Positions 1 to 5,090 of a DNA stretch of 7,432 nt are shown piece by piece (positions within the stretch are counted from its first letter, which is position 1; every line of letters starts with the position of its first letter). The notes under the pieces are model-generated. The model saw only the letters and a list, made by a program, of their open reading frames with translations, was not told the DNA's origin and searched no databases. Source of the DNA: CAZUQA01 sp964622375 (GTDB taxonomy: Bacteria; Bacillota_I; Bacilli_A; Erysipelotrichales; Erysipelotrichaceae); assembly GCA_964622375.1 (NCBI GenBank), contig CAZUQA010000004.1, positions 1 to 7,432 on the forward strand. Reading direction: 5' to 3'. Both the position numbers and the translations under genes were made by a program.

Positions 1-66
1 CTCAGTAGGTAGAGCATTTGACTTTTAATCAAAGGGTCGGGCGTTCGAATCGCCCGCGGGTGACCA
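1..66 (+). tRNA. tRNA-Lys (anticodon TTT), 5' end cut off by window
   Basis: The 3' part of a lysine tRNA gene. The window opens at about tRNA position 11, so roughly ten bases (5' acceptor strand and the first D-stem base) are missing. Visible are the D-loop (GTAGGTAGAG), an anticodon stem TTTGA/TCAAA enclosing the loop CTTTTAA with anticodon TTT at 24-26, a T arm GGGCG-TTCGAAT-CGCCC, the acceptor 3' strand GCGGGTG, discriminator A and an encoded CCA at 64-66. It lies five bases upstream of tRNA-Gly, so both are probably cut from one transcript that ends at the terminator near 183. Confidence 0.97.
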
Positions 67-71
67 GTTAT

Positions 72-145
72 GCGGATGTAGTTCAATGGTAGAACTCCAG
101 CCTTCCAAGCTGATTACGTGGGTTCGATTCCCATCATCCGCTCCA
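72..145 (+). tRNA. tRNA-Gly (anticodon TCC)
   Basis: A complete glycine tRNA gene with encoded CCA at 143-145. The acceptor stem GCGGATG/CATCCGC pairs perfectly with discriminator T. The anticodon loop CTTCCAA carries TCC at 104-106, and the T arm is GTGGG-TTCGATT-CCCAT. The sequence closely resembles Bacillus-type tRNA-Gly(UCC). One oddity is the outermost anticodon-stem pair, C97 opposite A113, which is a mismatch where relatives usually have T-A. It follows tRNA-Lys by five bases and precedes a terminator. Confidence 0.98.
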
Positions 146-157
146 TGGGGTAGTTTT

Positions 158-183
158 AAAACTCTGCGTAGGCAGGGTTTTTT
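158..183 (+). terminator. Intrinsic terminator of the tRNA transcript
   Basis: Arms 158-167 and 172-181 (AAAACTCTGC / GCAGGGTTTT) pair over ten positions with one T-G wobble around a four-base loop. The T run at 178-183 overlaps the 3' arm. It begins 12 bases after the CCA of tRNA-Gly and should end the tRNA-Lys/tRNA-Gly transcript. Confidence 0.9.
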
Positions 184-516
184 AGTATAAAAATGAACTT
201 AAACTAAGCTAAATGCTGGGAAGACGACCAGGGAAATAGTAACTAATTGCTAAGTTTCTAAAAGTCAGTAAAGTTGCTTACGGTAACCGCTTTTTAGCAT
301 ATGATTGCCATATATGGTGTTTAAGGCGTATTATTTCCACCAGGGATCTGCATAAACAGAAAATGTGCTAAGCTTTGGCTACTGACTTCTCAATATTGCG
401 TATGCCAAGGCTAGCTTGCTTCTCTCGATACTGATAAATACTTCTTCTCTTTACTTGCTAGCAGGCTTGAGTAGAGAAATCTTATAGAGGAATATATACA
501 ATTTTGAGAAAAGGAC
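184..516. other. Gene-free stretch between tRNA terminator and SHOCT gene, rich in stem-loops
   Basis: I see no convincing ORF with a ribosome binding site here, and no riboswitch or RNA family that I recognise. What can be seen is inverted complementarity. A 10-bp helix joins 232-241 and 329-338 with one G-U. Inside it, TGCTAA and TTAGCA can pair across 'cggtaaccg'. There is a 10-base palindrome CCATATATGG at 308-317, a strong stem-loop at 367-415, and a 9-bp bulged stem at 445-478. It could be a long upstream control region, an unrecognised small RNA or decayed sequence. Confidence 0.5.
367..415. other. Strong stem-loop in the intergenic region
   Basis: The arms 367-379 (GCTAAGCTTTGGC) and 404-415 (GCCAAGGCTAGC) pair over 12 positions with one G-U and one bulged A. 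Three further pairs (380-382 with 400-402) form after a bulged T403. The loop contains the 8-base palindrome CAATATTG. No T run follows on the plus strand, so it is not a simple terminator. A role as a structured RNA is inference; no promoter for such an RNA is clear. Confidence 0.45.
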
Positions 517-535
517 ATTTAGCTCTATGCTAAAT
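517..535. promoter_or_regulatory. Inverted repeat ATTTAGC-N5-GCTAAAT, candidate operator of the SHOCT gene
   Basis: A perfect 7-bp inverted repeat with a five-base spacer (TCTAT) ends 19 bases before the -10 box at 555, so it covers the -35 region of the next gene. The geometry fits a dimeric repressor or activator site. The same half-site recurs around the PTS promoters further on. No regulator gene is in the window, so the binding protein is unknown. Confidence 0.4.
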
Positions 536-551
536 ATGGGGTTAGTGGTTA

Positions 552-560
552 TGGTATAAT
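552..560 (+). promoter_or_regulatory. Extended -10 promoter of the SHOCT gene
   Basis: TGG-TATAAT is a perfect -10 box (555-560) with the TGn extension. No good -35 hexamer is seen at 17 bases spacing (AAATAT at 532-537), as is often the case with extended -10 promoters. Transcription would start near 567, giving a leader of about 27 bases before the ATG at 594. Confidence 0.7.
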
Positions 561-572
561 TAATGCATTAAT
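559..572. promoter_or_regulatory. 14-bp perfect palindrome at the predicted transcription start
   Basis: ATTAATGCATTAAT is perfectly self-complementary. It overlaps the last two bases of the -10 box and the predicted start site, a classic repressor position. It is AT-rich, so chance is a real alternative. Confidence 0.35.
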
Positions 573-593
573 AATACTATTCGGAGGATAAAC

Positions 594-1061
594 ATGAGCT
601 ATTTATATGAACTAGCCGGCGTCAACGGGCAGTTGTATGTTGATAACGACAATGTTGTTATTGAAAGAAAGGGCGTATTAGGTTTTTTGACCCAAGGTCT
701 TAAAGGCAGAAAGGAAATTCCTTTTTCCAGTATCAAGGCTGTACAAGTAAAAGAGGGAAATTTAGTAACTAATGGTTACATTCAATTATCGATTGTCGGC
801 GGTGTAGAAAACCGAAGAGGGTTGTTTGATGCAGCAAAGGATGAAAATACTGTGATGTATGTGAAGCAATATAACCAACTGGTGGCAGAGATAAAAGACT
901 TCATTCAAAATAGAATGAAGGAAGCAGATAGTGGTGGCAGAACTGTAGTAAACCAAGTTAGTGCAGCTGATGAAATTGCAAAATTTAAGCAACTGGCTGA
1001 TGCAGGCACTATTAGCCAGGAAGAGTTTGATGCAAAAAAGAAACAACTACTAGGTCTGTGA
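594..1061 (+). CDS. SHOCT-domain protein, probable DUF4429/PH-like N-terminal domain
   Basis: A 155-residue soluble protein of unknown function. The last 30 residues (126-155, from DEIAKFKQL to KKKQLLGL) match the SHOCT pattern: a short amphipathic helix, a 'aGtIs.eEFd.kK..LL' turn-helix, and an end at the protein terminus. Residues 1-110 look like a beta-rich DUF4429 or PH-like domain, with 'LYELAGVNGQLYVDNDNVVIERKG' as a first strand pair and 'GRKEIPFSSIKAVQVKEG' as the typical membrane- or ligand-facing strand. Residues 111-125 form a polar linker. There is no signal peptide or membrane segment. The start is supported by GGAGG at 583-587, six bases from the ATG. The gene stands alone, convergent with the SIS gene. 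SHOCT domains are generally assumed to mediate oligomerisation or protein contacts, but no biochemical role can be assigned here. Confidence 0.88.
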   Translation: MSYLYELAGVNGQLYVDNDNVVIERKGVLGFLTQGLKGRKEIPFSSIKAVQVKEGNLVTNGYIQLSIVGGVENRRGLFDAAKDENTVMYVKQYNQLVAEIKDFIQNRMKEADSGGRTVVNQVSAADEIAKFKQLADAGTISQEEFDAKKKQLLGL

Positions 1062-1257
1062 TAACTTTTTGCGATTATTAATAGCTCATGTGGGACAATT
1101 AAAAAATAAAGAATGAAAAGAGAACTGTGAGTTTATAAATAAATAAAATATTTGTTTGTTCTTGCTGTTAGATTTCGAATTTTGACTTTACAAAAGCAGT
1201 GATACTAGCCTATATCTATTGTGAGTAGCGGTAAACCGGGTAGAACCGGAGCTTTAC
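1062..1257. other. Convergent intergenic region without a clear terminator
   Basis: This AT-rich spacer lies between the 3' ends of the SHOCT gene and the SIS gene. I find no canonical hairpin-plus-T-run for either. The best structure is at 1231-1257, directly beside the SIS stop codon: GTAAA pairs with TTTAC, and CCGG pairs with CCGG inside it, with a three-base bulge. It lacks a T tract in either direction. Termination here may be Rho-dependent or may rely on weak AT-rich hairpins. Confidence 0.5.
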
Positions 1258-2364
1258 TTAGTCAGGTAATACATTATAGCTTTCAGTTTTTCCGCTGATG
1301 ACACTTTCAAGGCGAGCAACGACAGGATGTTTATTCCACTTGTTGTTGTCAGCGGTTATTTTGTAGGCAATATACTGAAAGAATGGCAAATAGCAAAGCG
1401 GTAGGATTTCCGGCGAGATCTTAGTGTCGACTGTGACAGCTTGAGGATCGTCAACGAAAGCTAAATCATTAGTGATTAAGTAAGTGCGTCGGGTTGCGAC
1501 TTTATTGGCGCGGTAGATTTCCTGAATGCGCTTTGAAGCAATGCCGACATCTATGACAAAAAGCGTGGTCAAGGGGTTGACTTGTAAGGTATAACCATGG
1601 AGATATTCCTCAATTTCTAAAGCCAAGACCGGTACTTGGAAAGTTTCGGAGATTTTAAGGCTGGCTTCCAAAGCGATGCCTTGACCGGGGCCGATGCCAC
1701 CGATAAAAGTTGTAGTAAGCGAAGATAATTCTAAGAAGTTGGTTTCATAGAATTTTGCGGCTTGTTTTTGCACGGTTTCATGAACATCAGCTGCCTCAGC
1801 GATTTCCCCTTTAAGTTTGTGAGCTACAGTACCAGCGATCATGCCTTTTGCTAAGGCGGCTTCGATAGTGAAAAGTAACATAAATAAAACAAATCCGCTT
1901 ACTCCCAAAGTAACATAATGCACGGTTTCAAAACCAATACCGTAATCAACTAAGAGGTCACAATAGTTTTTCATATCGCTATTTAAATCCGCACATACGC
2001 CAATGGTTTTTGCCCCTTGGGCTTTAATGACTTCTAAAGCTGCGATGCTGTTGGTGCTACAACCACTTTGGGAGACAACAAAAACAAAATCATCAGCAGT
2101 AAAATCATGGTCCAAGTGTTGGAAAGTGAAGGGCGTGATAATTCTAACGGGGGTGCTGAGATACTTACTGATGAAGCTTGCGGCACAGTTAGCACCATTG
2201 TAGGAAGATCCGGAAGCTATTATCCAAATGCTTTTATAGCTACCTTTAAGGTATTCTTCAACTAAAGGGGCGGTTAATTCTTGACTTATTTCCAGGTTAC
2301 TACGAATCACTTCAGCCGATTTCTTGATGTAATCGAGCATTGTTTCTTTGCTGTTTTCTGTCAT
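1258..2364 (-). CDS. Two-SIS-domain sugar-phosphate isomerase/deaminase/deglycase
   Basis: A 368-residue cytoplasmic enzyme related to the isomerase half of GlmS and to FrlB/GfrF deglycases. The first SIS domain shows the phosphosugar loop ASGSSYNG (50-57) and the Ser-rich SQSGCST (98-104). A hydrophobic helix follows 'ETVHYVTLG' (from 146). The second SIS domain has GGIGPGQG and ALEASLK (222-237), then EEYLHG with E253 and H256 matching the catalytic Glu/His of GELKHG in GlmS. There is no glutaminase domain, so it is not GlmS itself. The GlmS C-terminal lysine is not evident, which fits a deglycase or deaminase better. I start at 2364, not the in-frame 2409: AAGAAAGGA at 2371-2379 sits six bases before 2364, while 2409 has no binding site and overlaps the -10 box. 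The exact substrate is unknown; divergence from a PTS operon suggests its phosphorylated product. Confidence 0.87.
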   Translation of the reverse strand: MTENSKETMLDYIKKSAEVIRSNLEISQELTAPLVEEYLKGSYKSIWIIASGSSYNGANCAASFISKYLSTPVRIITPFTFQHLDHDFTADDFVFVVSQSGCSTNSIAALEVIKAQGAKTIGVCADLNSDMKNYCDLLVDYGIGFETVHYVTLGVSGFVLFMLLFTIEAALAKGMIAGTVAHKLKGEIAEAADVHETVQKQAAKFYETNFLELSSLTTTFIGGIGPGQGIALEASLKISETFQVPVLALEIEEYLHGYTLQVNPLTTLFVIDVGIASKRIQEIYRANKVATRRTYLITNDLAFVDDPQAVTVDTKISPEILPLCYLPFFQYIAYKITADNNKWNKHPVVARLESVISGKTESYNVLPD

Positions 2365-2407
2365 GTTTTTTCCTTTCTTAAAACCTATGAAGTTTTCTAG
2401 TGAAGTC

Positions 2408-2416
2408 ATTATAACA
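2408..2416 (-). promoter_or_regulatory. Extended -10 promoter of the SIS gene
   Basis: On the minus strand TGT-TATAAT forms a perfect -10 (2408-2413) with TGn extension. The -35 is poor at normal spacing. Predicted start near 2401 gives a leader of about 37 bases to the ATG at 2364. This excludes the longer start at 2409, which lies inside the -10. Confidence 0.6.
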
Positions 2417-2462
2417 TAGAGACTATTCGTGATTGACTAGATTAAGCCTTAAGATTTAGCTT

Positions 2463-2476
2463 TGTAAGCGCTTTAT
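2463..2476. promoter_or_regulatory. cre-like site (CcpA catabolite control) in the divergent region
   Basis: TGTAAGCGCTTTAT matches the cre consensus TGWNANCGNTNWCA at eight of ten defined positions, failing only at the final CA. The core AAGCGCTT is palindromic. It is centred about 51 bases upstream of the predicted PTS I start and about 68 upstream of the SIS start, so it could affect either. A LacI-family specific operator would look similar. Confidence 0.45.
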
Positions 2477-2485
2477 TTCCCTTGC

Positions 2486-2514
2486 TTGCGAAAAAAAAGC
2501 ATTAAGAATATAAT
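2486..2514 (+). promoter_or_regulatory. Sigma-A promoter of PTS operon I
   Basis: TTGCGA (2486-2491) and a perfect TATAAT (2509-2514) are separated by exactly 17 bases, the second with an A-rich lead-in. Predicted start is near 2521, about 42 bases before the EIIB ATG. I looked for a sigma-54 type -24/-12 element, common for Lev-type mannose PTS operons, and found none. Confidence 0.75.
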
Positions 2515-2562
2515 TAAGCTAAATTTGTTTAATATTCAATATGTTAAAGGGGGTTCTTCTAT

Positions 2563-3042
2563 ATGCCGAATATTGTATTGACAAGAATCGATAACCGCTT
2601 AATTCATGGCCAAGTGGGAATGTTTTTAGTGGGACACTGTGGCGCCAATCTGATAGTAGTTGCTGATGATGAAGCTGCTAATGATCCCATCTTGCAACAG
2701 GTTATGAAGATGACGGCAGATTCTGCCAATGTTGGAGTTCGTTTTTTCTCGATTCAACAGACCATTGACACCATTCACAAAGCATCAGAGGCGCAGAAAA
2801 TTCTGTTAGTAGTAAAAAACCCGCAAGCCTTACGGGCTTTAGTGGAAGGTGGTGTGCCGGTTAAGGAGGTTAACATTGGCAACATGCATGTTTCTGCCGG
2901 AAAACGCAAGAATGCCGAACCGCATGTTTATGTCGATGATCAAGACATTGCCGATTTAGCTTATGTGCGTGATCAGGGCGCAGAAATATACATCCAAATG
3001 GATTTCCAAGCTCGACGTTATGAGTTTGACTTTAACGGCTAG
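2563..3042 (+). CDS. PTS mannose-family EIIB component, system I (Aga-like)
   Basis: A 159-residue cytoplasmic phosphocarrier of the mannose/sorbose PTS family. It takes phosphate from an EIIA and passes it to the sugar bound by EIIC/EIID. The signature RIDNRLIHGQV holds the expected phosphorylated His15. Further family marks are GANLIVVADDEAAND (about 27-41), KILLVVKNP and the stretch VNIGNMHVSAGKR, followed by YVDDQDIADL. This last part and the overall length resemble the AgaB/AgaV branch (N-acetylgalactosamine/galactosamine), which is my best guess at the substrate class. The start is supported by AAAGGGGG at 2546-2553, nine bases before the ATG. It is first in an operon with EIIC and EIID and divergent from the SIS gene. 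It is a free-standing domain, not fused to EIIA, and no EIIA is nearby. Confidence 0.93.
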   Translation: MPNIVLTRIDNRLIHGQVGMFLVGHCGANLIVVADDEAANDPILQQVMKMTADSANVGVRFFSIQQTIDTIHKASEAQKILLVVKNPQALRALVEGGVPVKEVNIGNMHVSAGKRKNAEPHVYVDDQDIADLAYVRDQGAEIYIQMDFQARRYEFDFNG

Positions 3043-3082
3043 TTTTATTTCAAAGGATTCAACTCAGTTTTTTGTATTGAGA

Positions 3083-3097
3083 AAATCATAATGATTT
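3083..3097. repeat. 7-bp inverted repeat in the EIIB-EIIC gap, operon I
   Basis: AAATCAT-A-ATGATTT lies in the 83-base gap between EIIB and EIIC, 12 bases before the EIIC binding site (AAGGAGG, 3109-3115). It is too tight to fold as a full hairpin but could be a DNA site or a small stem. Function unknown. Confidence 0.35.
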
Positions 3098-3125
3098 AGT
3101 TTATGGAAAAGGAGGAAACTAAGTT

Positions 3126-3938
3126 ATGTCAATTACTTTAGCTCAAGGACTAATGTTAGCTGTAGTTGCTTTCGTTTGTGGCCTTGAAGCCCACCTAGAA
3201 GCATTCTTTATTTTCCGACCAATCGTTGTTGGCTTTTTTGCCGGGATTGTTTTGGGGGATGTTGAACTAGGTTGTAAAGCCGGTGCTGTTGCTGAGCTGT
3301 CTTACATGGGTATGACGACAGTAGGCGGAACCGTGCCACCTAACCCCTTAATGGCGGGTATGATGACGGTTGTTCTGGCTTACACCTTGCAGGTTGAACC
3401 TGCTACGGCATTAGGACTGTCATTGCCGTTTGCTTTATTAGCACAATGGATGAGTATTATTTTCAATACGTCCTTTGCTATGTTTTTAGGACCTTTGGAC
3501 CGCGCTGCGGAAAAAGCCGATATCAGTCGGTATAATGTCCTGTTCTTTTCAGCTTGGATGATCGTTGCCAGCTGCTATGCTTTACTGACTTTCTTGTCAG
3601 CTTACGCTTTGCAAAACCAAATCACGGCTTTCGTTGGGGCTTTCCCGGAATGGTTGATTCACGGTTTGGAAGTTGCTGGTGGTATTATGCCGGCAGTCGG
3701 TTTGACATTGTTGATGGTGGTAATGGTAAGACCGCAAAACATCGCTTATTTGTTTATCGGCTTCGTTATTGCCACACTTAACGGAGCTATCGGTTCGGCC
3801 CACGAAATCATTGGCGGCAGCTATGGCGCCAACATTATTCCGGTAGCCGTTGCCGGAGCAGCTTTTGCTTTCTTTAGTTATCAAAATGATCAAAGAGCGG
3901 CAAAAGGAAAAGGAGGATCTGATGATGGCGGTATCTAG
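3126..3938 (+). CDS. PTS mannose-family EIIC component, system I
   Basis: A 270-residue integral membrane subunit of the sorbose-specific EIIC family, forming the sugar channel with EIID. Very hydrophobic throughout with about eight probable membrane segments. The N-terminal signature is present: GLEAHLEAFFIFRPIVVGFFAGIVLGDVELG (about 19-49, the family RP...G..LGD motif), then the repeat-like AGAVAELSYMGMTTVGGTVPPNP. The C-terminal tail is short, Gly/Lys/Asp-rich and cytoplasmic. The start is set by AAGGAGG at 3109-3115, ten bases ahead of the ATG. Its last codons carry the ribosome binding site of EIID, and the two reading frames overlap by 17 bases, so translation is probably coupled. The family is clear; the substrate is not readable from this subunit. 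Confidence 0.93.
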   Translation: MSITLAQGLMLAVVAFVCGLEAHLEAFFIFRPIVVGFFAGIVLGDVELGCKAGAVAELSYMGMTTVGGTVPPNPLMAGMMTVVLAYTLQVEPATALGLSLPFALLAQWMSIIFNTSFAMFLGPLDRAAEKADISRYNVLFFSAWMIVASCYALLTFLSAYALQNQITAFVGAFPEWLIHGLEVAGGIMPAVGLTLLMVVMVRPQNIAYLFIGFVIATLNGAIGSAHEIIGGSYGANIIPVAVAGAAFAFFSYQNDQRAAKGKGGSDDGGI

Positions 3939-4746
3939 AAATAAACTGGACAAAAGTGATATCACAAAACTGGGCTTTCTTTCATTACTAGAACAAGTTG
4001 CCTTCTCTTTTGAAAGGATGCAGGCTCCCGGCTTCTGTTGGGGCATGATTCCCGGATTCAAAAAGATTTACGGTGACAACAAAGAGGAAATTGCTAAAGC
4101 GATGACGAATAATTTGGGCTTTATCAATACTGAGCCGCATATGGCTACTTTCCTTCAGGGCTTAACCCTATCATTGGAAGAGTCGGGCCAAGATCGGGAG
4201 ATGATCAAACGTATCAATGCCGGTTTATTTGGACCTTTGGCCGGTGTTGGCGATGCAATTTTCTGGTTTACTTTGTTGCCGATTTCCGGAGCTATCGCTT
4301 GTTCCTTAGCCGGACAGGGAAATCCCATTGGACCGGTTATCTTTATTGTTATTTGGATTATTGCCGCTATGACCAGAATTTGGTTTGGCCGTATGGGTTA
4401 TAATCTTGGAGTTAGAGCGGTGGATATGATTAGTGAAAATGCCGCGGCTATTACTAAAGCTGCCGGTATCCTGGGTGTTACGGTTATTGGTGGTTTAATA
4501 CCTTCGTATATCGGCTTTGAATTGGCTTGGGCTCCGGAACTACCGGAAATTGGTGCTTTCAGCATTCAAGAAAACATCTTTAATGTTATTTTCCCGAATC
4601 TGTTGCCGCTGTTGCTGGTATTCTTGTTCTTCTGGTTGTTTAGGAAAAAGAAGGTTAGCACCATTGCCTTGATCGTTGGCATTATCGTAGTTTGTGTAGC
4701 TTTAGCTTTCTTGGGCACACTGAGCGATTTCTTAGCTATCATCTAG
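3922..4746 (+). CDS. PTS mannose-family EIID component, system I
   Basis: A 274-residue membrane subunit that completes the EIIC/EIID transporter. Family motifs in order: FERMQAPGFCWGMIP (30-44), GFINTEPH (66-73), GPLAGVGD (104-111), then several hydrophobic segments, FPNLLPLLL and a final membrane helix. The open frame reaches back to a TTG at 3850, but the N-terminus that aligns with the family begins at the tandem ATGs 3922/3925. AGGAGG at 3911-3916 is five or eight bases upstream of these; 3925 is equally possible. The gene overlaps EIIC by 17 bases. It is last in operon I, followed by a strong double stem and an intrinsic terminator. Confidence 0.92.
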   Translation: MMAVSRNKLDKSDITKLGFLSLLEQVAFSFERMQAPGFCWGMIPGFKKIYGDNKEEIAKAMTNNLGFINTEPHMATFLQGLTLSLEESGQDREMIKRINAGLFGPLAGVGDAIFWFTLLPISGAIACSLAGQGNPIGPVIFIVIWIIAAMTRIWFGRMGYNLGVRAVDMISENAAAITKAAGILGVTVIGGLIPSYIGFELAWAPELPEIGAFSIQENIFNVIFPNLLPLLLVFLFFWLFRKKKVSTIALIVGIIVVCVALAFLGTLSDFLAII

Positions 4747-4758
4747 GCTCAGGGTTTT

Positions 4759-4803
4759 GCAGTAATTCCTCAGAGGCGGTTTTTACCGTAACGGAATTAT
4801 TGC
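4759..4803 (+). other. Strong nested stem-loop after operon I
   Basis: Arms 4759-4769 and 4793-4803 pair over 11 positions with one G-U, and inside them CGGT/ACCG (4777-4780 / 4785-4788) closes a TTTT loop. It begins 12 bases after the EIID stop codon. No T tract follows, so it more likely protects the mRNA 3' end than terminates by itself. The real terminator is 20 bases downstream. Confidence 0.6.
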
Positions 4804-4822
4804 CGACTAATTAGAATTGATT

Positions 4823-4869
4823 AAAGACGAGTAGCTTTGCTTACCAACTAAAGGATGCTCGTCTTTTTT
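4823..4869 (+). terminator. Intrinsic terminator of PTS operon I
   Basis: AAAGACGAG (4823-4831) pairs perfectly with CTCGTCTTT (4858-4866), and the T run spans 4864-4869. The 26-base loop can form a minor CTTT/AAAG inner stem. Its position 77 bases after the EIID stop codon means operon II is transcribed independently. Confidence 0.88.
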
Positions 4870-4872
4870 AGG

Positions 4873-5017
4873 TAATAAGCGGAATAGCCCTAGCGAAGAT
4901 GAAGTATAAAAGATTGCGATTTCAGGTTTTGACAAAAGAAATTTAGCTTTAGCCACACCATTGCCTGACTTGTTGTAACTTCGACAACCCGGCTCTACTA
5001 TTGATTAATAAGCGGAA
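4873..5017 (+). repeat. 12-bp exact direct repeat TAATAAGCGGAA (two copies)
   Basis: Copies lie at 4873-4884 and 5006-5017, 133 bases apart, both between the operon I terminator and the EIIB gene of operon II. The first eight bases, TAATAAGC, occur a third time at 5101-5108, just before that gene. A 12-base exact match within about 270 bases is unlikely by chance. It is a candidate regulator binding site. Confidence 0.5.
4973..5001 (+). promoter_or_regulatory. Possible sigma-A promoter upstream of operon II (distal)
   Basis: TTGTAA (4973-4978) and TACTAT (4996-5001) are 17 bases apart, each matching consensus at four of six positions. It would give a leader of about 130 bases. The extended -10 candidate at 5068-5076 is a competing explanation. 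Confidence 0.3.
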
Positions 5018-5048
5018 AGTAGTAGAATATTATCACCGTTAATTTTCA

Positions 5049-5076
5049 TTAGTACCAAGTTGATCAGTGCTATTAT
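5049..5076 (+). promoter_or_regulatory. Candidate extended -10 promoter of operon II (proximal)
   Basis: TGC-TATTAT (5068-5076) matches the extended -10 pattern with one mismatch in the hexamer. The -35 (TTAGTA, 5049-5054, 16-base spacing) is poor, suggesting dependence on an activator. Transcription would start near 5083, about 59 bases before the EIIB ATG. Confidence 0.42.
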
Positions 5077-5090
5077 GCGTAGTACAAAGT
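5050..5090 (+). repeat. 11-bp direct repeat bracketing the proximal promoter
   Basis: TAGTACCAAGT (5050-5060) and TAGTACAAAGT (5080-5090) differ at one base and are 30 bp apart, close to three helical turns. The first copy overlaps the -35 position and the second the predicted start. This fits cooperative binding of a regulator on one DNA face, but that is inference. Confidence 0.45.

Larger units (their letters stand above)
2454..2524. promoter_or_regulatory. 9-bp inverted repeat flanking the PTS I promoter
   Basis: ATTTAGCTT (2454-2462) and its exact complement AAGCTAAAT (2516-2524) lie 62 bp apart centre to centre, close to six helical turns. They enclose the cre-like site and the whole -35/-10 promoter. 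This spacing would suit a looping repressor, but that is inference from geometry only. Confidence 0.35.

Noticed and set aside
184..593. Known riboswitch, T-box, 6S or SRP RNA
   Set aside because: I recognise none of the conserved cores of these families in the sequence, and there is no antitermination layout before the SHOCT gene.
786..1046. 86-codon open frame opposite the SHOCT gene
   Set aside because: Antisense to a well-supported gene, with unnatural Cys/Ile/Phe-rich composition.
1231..1257. Intrinsic terminator of the SIS gene
   Set aside because: The hairpin has a bulge and no T tract on either strand, so I list it only as a structure.
2365..2409. Longer N-terminus for the SIS enzyme starting at 2409
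   Set aside because: No ribosome binding site, and the ATG lies within the -10 box; 2364 has a good site at the right distance.
2461..2490. Sigma-54 (-24/-12) promoter, as in Lev-type mannose PTS operons
   Set aside because: TTGCT and TTGCG occur, but no GG lies at the required distance upstream; a good sigma-A promoter is present instead. The same search upstream of operon II also failed.
3850..3921. EIID of system I starting at a TTG at 3850
   Set aside because: It would add 24 non-family residues overlapping EIIC by 89 bases without a binding site; the ATGs at 3922/3925 follow AGGAGG.
3597..4061. 154-codon open frame on the minus strand
   Set aside because: It lies across the EIIC/EIID junction on the opposite strand, with no recognisable protein features; it is a shadow of the real genes.
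4929..4957. Promoter based on the perfect TTGACA at 4929-4934
   Set aside because: No -10-like hexamer at 15-18 bases spacing (the region reads TAGCCACAC).
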